DNA of 64,000 nucleotides, from the NCBI GenBank assembly GCA_022376515.1, contig WTXI01000010.1, positions 868,001-932,000 on the forward strand, in the 5' to 3' direction. Shown piece by piece: positions 55,896-64,000 of the stretch. The first letter of the stretch is position 1. The number at the start of each line of letters is the position of its first letter. The translations under genes and the position numbers were made by a program. The stretch is from Lactifluus volemus. Its lineage: Eukaryota; Basidiomycota; Agaricomycetes; Russulales; Russulaceae. A model generated the notes under the pieces. The model ran no database searches. It was not told the origin of the DNA and was given only the letters and a program-made list of their open reading frames with translations.

Positions 55896-57179
55896 TCATT
55901 TCGTAATGATATCGCCCAAGTTGCCTAAAACTATGTTGTCAATCAGTCGTGTCCGTCCGAACCACACGGCCCCGCTCAAGATCACCGGAGCGCCACCGTC
56001 CGGTCGCTGTACATGTTCATTATCTAGCGTATCAAATGTTTCGGCGTCGTTCATCTCGAAATAGTCTACCTGGATTTGGACTCCATGTTTCTTCCCCCGC
56101 TCCTTGGCCGCTTCTAGTTGTTCAGATGCGTGGTGTATAGCCTCCTGCTTACTTGCACCGGCCGCCCATACCCGCGCAGCACCCTGGAGAGCGACGTAGA
56201 ATGCAGGTGCGAGTTGGCGCTCAGCCGGGGTGAGGTAAGCGTTACGCGAAGAGAGGGCAAGACCGTCTACCGGGTCACGCATAGTGGGGATGATGTGCAA
56301 GCTATGGGCTGTAGGGTGGGAGAAGTGCAAATCGCCAACGAGGCGGCGTAGGAGAAGTGCTTGTTGGATGTCTTTCTGGCCAAAGTATGCATTCGTTGGC
56401 TGAGAAGACCCAGATGAGCACTCAAAAAGCTGAGCCATGAACGGCACTGCATAAGTTACGCACTTGAATGATGTTGAACAGTTTCGTGACAATGGTGGCG
56501 ACCCCCCTAAAGAAGTTTGGCCTGCTGCGTCCTTCCATCTGATCCCCGTAACCCTTGACCTCCACGAAAGTACCTTTTTGTTGTGAGACATCTTGGGTGA
56601 TTCCGGATGGATACATGTCCTTCACTGAGGGCAAGAATACGGCAGAGGGGGTGCGTGACGAACTAACGGGACTGACAGGCCGATACTGGAGGGTAGAGAG
56701 AAGGGCAAGATCATGCGGGAGGGTACGCGGATACGTTTCGAGGTCTTCATGAGGTGCAAACTGCGCTGGATTGACAAAGATGGATACTACAGTCAACTCA
56801 TTTTCCGCAAGTGAACGATTGACTGGGTGAGTATTAAAAACGTATATTAAACCACTTGGCTCGTTTCTGTGCGATATTGCCACATACCAAGTGACAGATG
56901 ACCATCATGCAGAGCCCCCATGGTAGGTACAAATCCCACAGTTTTTTTGGTTTCGAAAGCTTGGTCCCGCCATAGCCTGTACTCCTTGATTGCGGTGAAA
57001 ATAGGAATGGGAGATGGAGAAAGGTCGGAAATAGGCCTATGGAGTACAGGGAATCTTTTCCTTGTAGATAAACGGTGCATGAAGATGCATGAGCGTCTGA
57101 ATAGGGCTTGTGGACGGATTGACCTAAAACGCTTAAACTCCCTCTCACTCGGTGTTAATGCGCAACCTTCACGAAACAA
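55896..57179 (-). CDS. PAN6: Pantothenate synthetase
   Basis: Condenses pantoate and beta-alanine with ATP to make pantothenate for CoA synthesis (EC 6.3.2.1). Exons: 57179-56888, 56822-56464, 56399-55896; 384 residues, frame intact. Visible: the nucleotide-binding [18 protein letters not shown] with the HIGH-like [49 protein letters not shown], and the KMSKS-like loop region [14 protein letters not shown]. The N-terminal 33 residues are basic and may be a targeting extension or untranslated; a Met at 57080 is an alternative start. Closely follows the phosphatase gene on the same strand with a 134-base gap. Confidence 0.93.
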
Positions 57180-57313
57180 ACCTGGTGAGCCTTAACCCGT
57201 GCCTGGGGTTCAGGTTACAGTACCTCCAGCTGAGAAACGTTGTCGTGAAAATGAATGAATCTGATGGCATCGTGTTACGATTACAGAGCTCGCGAGAACG
57301 AGGGATATTGTGT

Positions 57314-58211
57314 CTAATTCACGTGCAGTTCTGATTTCGTCCGCCTTCTCCATTCCCGGTACCACAACTGCCATTGGTGCTCCAGGCCACCGTCAGGCCA
57401 GACTAACCAGCCATCTCGTATTCGCAACCATGTGAATATTGGTGTCATCAAAAGGAAGGCTCGTGCTCTGCCAAGCAAGTGTTTGGTCTCCGAGTCGGAA
57501 TGAGTTCCGTGACGACGTAATAACTGAATCCGAAGCTAATGCCAAGGGACAACCCCCAAAGTATCTGTGAGACCGAATGATAGGATAGATGATACCTCCA
57601 GAAATGTCAGTATTTGGTCAATGAATCCGTAGAATTGTCCCATACCTCGAATAAGCAACTACCACAGTCCATGCAATGATGGCAGAATACGTCATGGCTC
57701 GGAAAACCTGGTCTATCACCCAATAGCCAGTTGAACGAATGTGTGTCTGAAGTGCAAATGGAGAAGCAAGAAAGTTGCGAAGTACCCCATGTACTGGCTG
57801 TGAGAAGAGGGAAAACCATAGCCATTGCCCACCTTCCTGGTAAATCAAAGTCAGGTCCAAGTTGATACGACACCATACGATAACTTACCTGGAGGGCGAG
57901 CCTGCTTCACTAGGCGTTTGATCACCAGGTTAAATGCCTCACAGCAGAACTGGCCGGCCCACATGTTGAGGATACTCATCTCCCGCATGACGATGGCAAG
58001 GGCAGCATATGATGGCTGATTTTGTCAGATGTGCACTATCATCGAGTTACCTGGCTACTGACCATCAGAAGAATGGGAGAAAGAGTCACGAGGGCCATCG
58101 CGAGGGAGAAGTACGACGAGTCATCGTCTGTACAAAGTCAGGTCAGAAACGGAGAGTTGAAACGGGTCTCTCACAAAGAACGTGAGTGAGGTCCAGAGAG
58201 GCGAGAGCCAT
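57314..58211 (-). CDS. CAX4: Dolichyl-diphosphate phosphatase (Cax4/DOLPP1)
   Basis: ER-membrane PAP2-type phosphatase recycling dolichyl diphosphate for N-glycosylation. Exons: 58211-58175, 58128-58063, 58015-57889, 57836-57646, 57595-57314; 234 residues after correction. Start MALASLDLTHVLY; hydrophobic spans around SLAMALVTL and PSYAALAIVMREM; the acid phosphatase signatures KQARPP, GFPSSHSQYMGYF and AYSR-YHLSYHS; tail IRDGWLVWPDGG. Four single-base problems are needed to keep it open: one extra T near 58083, and one missing base near 57835, 57730 and 57503. Each segment between breaks matches the family well and all splice sites are good. An essential gene with four breaks argues for base-calling errors. 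Confidence 0.85.
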
Positions 58212-58529
58212 TTCGTTGATTACCCCAAAGAAAGATGAGCTTCCCCAGCACGCGAGAATGAAGCAAAGGGCGATGATACAGTATTGCTATTCTGGGAAAG
58301 GATGCTTGCCCTGAATCCGGTGGTGGACCGGGGACGTGGACCGCCGGTTGCAGTCGAGTCAGCTGGTCATCCTCACTTCGACAATGTCTCAGGCTGTCCT
58401 GTGCCCAGCGCAGCCTCAAACCCGAGTCACTGCAAATTTATGCTCACATCTCGTTATCATACAGCTGCGCTTGATGTGAACAGTATATAAGGTAGCAGAA
58501 CCTGGTTTTTCTGGTGGTGTCATCGTATC
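58212..58529. other. Divergent CAX4/BCS1-like promoter region
   Basis: 318 bases between the two start codons of head-to-head genes. A TATATAAGG near 58484 lies about 45 bases before the ATG at 58530 and is a plausible TATA box for the BCS1-like gene. No other element is called. Confidence 0.45.
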
Positions 58530-60497
58530 ATGGTCTCAAACTTCCAGTTCACGTCCTCTTTCAGCCTCTCTTTGCGCTGCTGAACAGCACCGTAGAGACA
58601 ACTGATGTTCTAAATACCTCGTTTAAAATGCAACCCAGAATGCAATGCCGTATACCTTGCCGTTACAGACGCAGAGTGGCTTTTTCTCATTGTTCCAGTT
58701 CATATCTTCTTTCTCTGCTTTTCGTGACTACCTCAAACTCATTGTTCTCGGTGGCGCCTTCGAGACTTTTCGTCGTCTGTATTCAATGTCTTACACGAGA
58801 CTTGTGGACCGCTTCTTCATAACGGCAACCTTCGACAGCGAAGATTTTGCTTTCCGTGAGTCCTCTTTCTCCCACTCTCTGTCATCCAATTGACCCAGGA
58901 TTAGAGTGGATTATGCTCTGGCTATCGTCTCTTCCTCAGTGGCGTCAATTTCGGGACTTTTCAGTCAGCACCTCCGTTTTTGGCTTGGATGATGACGTGG
59001 TGGAGCTTGACGACAATGTGGACGAAGTTACGCGACGGAGAACACCACCTGTACGATACCTACCATCCTATGCTTCGAGCTATGGGATGTGGTATAAAGG
59101 CAGATATATCTCTATCTCTCGGATCAAAGAAGACAGTCGTTGGTTCAGCGACAAATCGATTCTGACAATCACGTTAGTATCTTCAGTCTATCACTGGTAG
59201 ATTCTTCTAATCCCCTTCGCAGCATCTTCTCTCGTGACCGCTCTATTCTCGACTCCCTGATTCTCGAAGCGAGGAAGAAATGGATCTCCGCAAGGGGCAA
59301 CAGTATTGAAATCTTTGCTAATGAAGGGTCAGTATGGCATTCTCAGGCTGAGACGAGCTGTATATCTAACCCAACCCAGATATGGCCCTGATGGAAGCAC
59401 GTCGCTTCCCGCCCCAAACGTCCTTTAACCTCTATCGTGCTGGACGATGGCATCAAAGAGCTCCTCCTCGAGGATGCCAACGACTTCTTGAAAAGCAAAC
59501 AGTGGTATGCTGACCGAGGTACGTCCCACGTTGCCTCTAATTCTCCAGTATCTAACAGACGCATTCAGGCATCCCATTTCGGCGTGGTTATCTTCTGTAT
59601 GGGCCTCCTGGCTCGGGAAAGACTTCTATCATCCACAGCCTTGCGGGAGAGCTTGGCCTTAATATACACATAATTTCTCTCTCAAAAAGTGGCCTTGACG
59701 ACGTTACCCTGAACTCCTTGATATCTTCTCTTCCCCAAGAGTGCATCGCGGTCATGGAGGATATCGACGCTGCCTTCACGCATGGGCTCACGCGTGAGAC
59801 CACCGGCATGGAGCTGGAGGATCCTCGCTGCAGCGATCCGTCGCAGAAGGACCGTGGTGGCCCTGAAGGCGGCGACTCTCGTGACGGTCAGGGACAGGGC
59901 TTCAGTCAAATACCTTCTTCCGGAGCCAAGGACTCGCGAATCACGCTCTCTGGACTGCTTAACGCCCTCGACGGGATCTCCGCACAGGAAGGCCGTCTGC
60001 TCTTCGCGACCACTAATCGATACGATGTTCTTGACCCTGCGCTCATCCGTCCAGGCCGCATGGACCTCCATGTCGAGTTTCGTCTCGCTAGCCGGTATCA
60101 GGCGAGGGAATTGTTCAAGCATTTCTATTACCCGAACAATTCAGAATCGACCACGGCGGATGAGAACGATCAGGAGACGTCTACCGACTCTGGGTACGTC
60201 ACGCCGACGAAAGAGGACTCTGGCCCAACACCGACCGGTGTTCCATCCGACGGGTCAGCCAGGTACAGCGGCACCGCACACTCGATACGAGCACCGAAGC
60301 TTTCAAGGAAAAGAATTGAGAGTCTAGCGGAACGATATTCGGAACGGATACCCGAACGCGAGTTCTCGACGGCCAGTTTGCAAGGATACCTGATGACTCA
60401 CAAAACACGGCCCTTGCAGGCGGTAGAGGACGTCGAGAAGTGGGTCAAGGAAACACGTGAGGGACAAGGGAGGAGAGCTGGGTGTTCCAGGCGATGA
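58530..60497 (+). CDS. BCS1-like AAA ATPase A
   Basis: AAA protein of the Bcs1 family, whose founding member translocates the Rieske protein in mitochondria. Exons: 58530-58855, 58905-59172, 59223-59327, 59380-59518, 59569-60497; about 589 residues. The Bcs1 N-terminal domain is visible ([69 protein letters not shown]). The AAA core has Walker A GPPGSGKTS, Walker [14 protein letters not shown], sensor FATTNRYDVLDPALIRPGRMD, with a long insertion between Walker B and sensor. Three missing bases are inferred (near 58557, 58640-58690 and 59393). Such proteins are expanded in Agaricomycetes, so this is probably a paralogue rather than the canonical chaperone. Confidence 0.82.
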
Positions 60498-62594
60498 GGG
60501 CATCGAGCAGAGCCAGGACTGAATGGTTTGGACATCGCATAAGGATAAAATAGTGTACTTTCAGACAGTTTCGACAATGTAGTGCTATCAATACAGTATC
60601 CAAACACGGGATTAATTGTACATTCTATGACTTGGCACAAGAGTGTGTTCATAACTGAAAGGTTTGCACTGCTTCATACTAGTAGTTCCGCGCGGGCCAG
60701 TGTCGTTGCAGTGGGCTCTGTCGTCTTACACACCAGGCTTGGGAATATGTCTTCAGGAAGCCATGGACTTCTTACTGAGTGCCAATGTCTTGGCAAATGC
60801 CGCCAGTGGGTCGGCGCACGGTTCAAGTTGAACTTGTACTTCTGTCGGATACATAGCTGTTGAAAAATATGGATCTCCGGCTTTTATGAGTACATATGCT
60901 CCTCGTCTAGACTTTCATATAATCTAAGCCGCGGTCATACACTTGGGAGCATCGTGAAATTTACGCCGCGGTACTCAATCAACTTGCGTGACTTCTGTGC
61001 CAGGAAAATCTGTTCGCCACGAATTCTTGGCTTCGAGAGGCTCCCTGGTGGTTGGTACTGCATCGCGATGGAATACCTGTCATCTGTTGTTCCTCTCCTC
61101 CAAGCAAAAGGCCTTCGAGATTACGACTTACGCTGAATTGATGACCTTCAGACTCTTGTCAAAACTTTTCCACAAGGAGAATTACGTCACTTGAGATGGT
61201 TCGCAGGTTCTTTTGATCGATTTGGATTGGGGTGGCAAAGCGGGAAAGGGCGGTATACCTGGTCGATAATGTAGATGATCTCAACCCTGAACGTATAGCG
61301 GGACGACTGAGAAAGGATACACGATCACCATGGACGATGATAGGTGCATTCTGGATCAAACCGTTTACCGAAGATCGTGGCCTACTAGTTTCATTGTCAA
61401 ACATTCTGTACCATCATGATATAATTCTCTAAGCAACTCAAGGTTGAGTTCTTGGCGCAACTAGCAGATGATCCTCTTATCTATTCGACCGGAAAATGAT
61501 GACTCTGAGAGAAAGATGGCCGCGCTTTCATCTCTCGATGCAAGATGGAGGCAACCGAACTCGGACCTGAGTCGGGCTAAACCGGTACCGGGACAGAGGC
61601 AGTGAACTTCAAAAAGTAAGATTGAAATGGGCTAAGGGCGACAACGACTCAGTCACGAACCCAGAGAACGGCAGGAAGAAATGCGTTGTACAGTAGTAAA
61701 GCTGACGTTTGATCGACTGCAAGACGTCTGTAACATGCAAGGCCGGGACCATAAACTTTAAAAAAAAAAGGAACAACTCCACAGATACACAGGCCTGACA
61801 TTCATAAATTATATTACAAAACGTTGCCGACTGTCTCCTTTCCCTATTGTTCATCAACTCAACTTGAAGCGCATGTTCTTGGAGACGCAATATACCCAAA
61901 TTTCAATATTGAGAGCGTTTACTGTAACCTCAACCAACCAGAATGGCTCGCGCCACATACCACTGTAGTTCCCTGGCTACTAGGTTTGTATGGAGTTGAT
62001 GCGACCCAATGGGTGACGTGACTGTGGGGAGGCCTGGAGGCTGGAGGATGCTGTGCCGTCCTGTACACCCGGACTCATCTTCCGGTGACAACTTGAAGGT
62101 AGAGGTGGCGGCGCAACTCCTCGTCAACGACGACCGGCACGTATCAGCGCACACAGCTCACGGGGGGAATGGATTTCCGAGTGCAGAGTTAGGTAGGGTC
62201 ATCAGGAACCAGCACGGGGTTTGTAAACCTAATCATCTATCTCCTTCATGAAAATAAATTCTGACTCATGGGACTGAAAGTGTAATCATATAGCTTTGTA
62301 TCTCATGTACGTAGCACATTTAAAAAATACTGATTTGGGCGAGGGTGGAAGGTAACCCTAGGGGTGCCGGCTCCTGATGACTCCTAAGTTACCTTACAGT
62401 TTCCATCAATTCGGAAATGACTCGGTCGTCCCACCAGCGCCCATACCGTAATTTGGGAAAACGGGCTGTGACACAGCTATACAGTACAACGTATCCACGA
62501 AGCCCACATATTCAATCAATCGCTGTGGTCGTTGACTCATAAAAGAGGTGGCAGCAGAGTTTCATTCCGTTTTTTTAGCTTTACATCCCATCCC
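60498..62594. other. Spacer between the two BCS1-like genes
   Basis: About 2.1 kb without an intact gene. It contains the kinase-like relic at 60954-61430 and a few short open frames with no similarity. An A-run lies near 61760. The right end is the promoter of BCS1-like gene B. Confidence 0.4.
60954..61430 (+). pseudogene. Relic of a fungal kinase-like protein
   Basis: The stretch reads VKFTPRYSINLRDFCA, PRILGFERLPGGWYC, AMEYLSSVVPLL in one frame. After a break, 61212 onward gives LLIDLDWGGKAGKG and a fragment LNPERIAGRLRKD. These resemble the short protein-kinase-like domains found in many Agaricomycete proteins, in which VLxIDFDW corresponds to the metal-binding segment. There is no start codon, the frame is broken and the N-lobe is missing, so it is a remnant. 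Family assignment is from memory of the pattern and is tentative. Confidence 0.45.
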
Positions 62595-64000
62595 ATGGGG
62601 TCTCTTTTCCAGGTCACGTCCATTGTTCAGCCTCTGCTTTCGTTCAAGCAATTCCCGATGAACAGGAGCAACGAGACTGCAATTGAACCAAACGACTCGT
62701 TTACGGATGTGGTCCAGAAACCTACTCAGCCTACGCCATCCATGTCGTTGATGTCAACTCAGACTGATATTTCCTCAATGCTGACGTCCATGGCGTCTTT
62801 GCCGTCTTTCTCTGCCCTTCGAGATTACATGAAATTTTTTGTTCTTGGTGGTGCCTTCGAGGTTCTACGTCGCACCTACTCGGCTTCTTATTCAAGTCTC
62901 ATTGAGAGGTTCTTCATCAGGGCAAGCTTTGACAGCGAGGACGATGTCTATCGTGAGCCTCTTTTCCTTCATAATCCGACGTCTAGTTTACCTATAATCA
63001 GATTGGATGATGTTCTGGCTATCCACTCTTCCCCAATGGCGTCAGTTTCGAGACTTTATAGTTACTACTAGTCGCCACCGCATAGAAGATGGCGGCAACG
63101 ACATTGACGAGGATGCATCCTATGAACAGCGACAGCGAAGACGACCTCTTCGATTTTTACCCTCGTATACCTCGAACTATAGGATATGGTATAAGGGCAG
63201 ATTGATCACTATCTCCCGGACCAAGGACGACCACTACACCTGGCCCCCAGATCGGTCGACTCTAGCAATCACGTAAAGTCCCTTGTCGATAATGGTGACG
63301 TAGTATCCTAAGTTCTTCTTGTAGCATCTTCTCTCTTGACCGCTCCATCCTCGACTCCCTGATTCTTGAGGCCAGGGAGAAGTGGATGTCCGCCAAAGGT
63401 GACAAAATTCAGATTTTTGCCAACGACAGGTCTGTTTCGTAGTTTCAGCCCAAGACGGGTTGTTCGTTGATACGATTCATCTCACATTCAGCCGTGATTG
63501 GAAATACATTAATTCGCGTGTCAAACGCCCTTTGAACTCCATCGTACTGGACAATGGCATCAAGGAGCTCCTTCTTGAGGATGCTCGTGAGTTCATGAGG
63601 AGTAAGCAGTGGTATCTCGACCGGGGTACGTCCGTGAAGTTCTCTTCAGCATTCCGTTAACGTACTCCTGTAGGTATTCCCTTTCGGCGAGGTTATCTTT
63701 TCTATGGCGCGCCTGGCACTGGAAAGACTTCCATCATTCACAGCCTTGCGGGAGAGCTTGACCTTGACATTTACATCGTATCCCTTTCGAAGAGCGATCT
63801 CGATGACAGCACCCTCAATACATTGATGTCTTCGCTTCCTGAGCATTGCATTACAGTCATGGAGGACATCGATGCCGCGTTCACGCGTGGTGTCACTCGC
63901 AGTACTACCGGCACTGAGCTCGAGGATCCCCGCTATCGTGATCCCGAGCTCCGTGATCTGCCGCGAGATGCTTCTGAGACTGGCCGCCGTGAGGGCCAAG
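62595..64000 (+). CDS. BCS1-like AAA ATPase B (3' end beyond window)
   Basis: Second Bcs1-family gene, same orientation and same intron positions as gene A. Exons: 62595-62952, 63002-63272, 63325-63429, 63492-63625, 63674 to beyond the window. The frame is intact as far as seen. N-terminal domain: [73 protein letters not shown] core: Walker [10 protein letters not shown], Walker [13 protein letters not shown]. The first 70 residues are Ser/Thr/Gln-rich and differ from gene A. The window ends inside the insertion after Walker B, so sensor and C-terminus are not seen. Tandem duplication followed by divergence explains the pair. Confidence 0.85.

Noticed and set aside
1..64000. CRISPR arrays, operons, ribosome-binding sites and prophage
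   Set aside because: The spliceosomal introns and gene content are eukaryotic nuclear; no regularly spaced repeats were found.

Overview
The window is nuclear DNA from a filamentous basidiomycete, most likely an Agaricomycete. The genes are dense and interrupted by many short introns (mostly 45-70 nt). The gene content is fungal: fungal complex I 21 kDa subunit, Mpe1, Sgf73, fungal-type debranching enzyme and BCS1-like AAA proteins. Species cannot be named from sequence alone. No rRNA, tRNA, CRISPR array or intact transposon was seen. Gene names rest on protein family recognition by eye; exon models come from GT/GC..AG sites and frame continuity, and almost all give a total length divisible by three.

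Layout. 0.5-16.5 kb: VPS5 (+), a MYND-finger protein (+), MPE1 (-), a short cystathionine beta-synthase (-), a Nudix ADP-sugar pyrophosphatase (+), a class B J-protein (-), IPI3 (+), complex I 21 kDa subunit (-). 16.7-25.4 kb: a Nup60/Nup153-like nucleoporin (+) whose frame is broken many times, CDK7/KIN28 (-), an FAD monooxygenase (-), SGF73 (+). 25.4-34 kb is the accessory region: relics, a degraded tandem array of EMB8-like alpha/beta hydrolases, and an approximately 1.08 kb tandemly duplicated block. 34.2-49.7 kb: glycogen debranching enzyme (+), PAT1 (+), an unknown protein (+), a glycosyltransferase-like type II membrane protein (-), a KEN-box protein (+). 49.8-58.2 kb: VPS28 (-), a Ser/Pro-rich protein (-), RPP40 (-), pantothenate synthetase (-), dolichyl-diphosphate phosphatase (-). 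58.5-64 kb: two BCS1-like AAA ATPase genes (+) separated by about 2 kb holding a kinase-like relic; the second runs off the window end.

The genes do not form a pathway. Most are housekeeping genes: retromer and ESCRT-I sorting, mRNA 3' processing and decay, ribosome assembly, RNase P, transcription (CDK7 and the SAGA subunit Sgf73), respiration, CoA and sulfur metabolism, glycogen breakdown and N-glycosylation. Several pairs are divergent and share short promoters (CBS/Nudix, J-protein/IPI3, complex I/nucleoporin, monooxygenase/SGF73, glycosyltransferase/KEN-box protein).

Two window-wide signals matter. First, many conserved genes carry single-base frame breaks, nearly all one missing base next to a short homopolymer, while splice sites stay intact; this looks more like an uncorrected long-read assembly than mass pseudogenisation. 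Second, 5 of about 113 introns modelled here begin with GC rather than GT. No clearly new multi-gene system was found. The best leads are the hydrolase array with its duplicated block, the short CBS ending in a peroxisomal-type AKL, and a candidate securin-like KEN-box protein.
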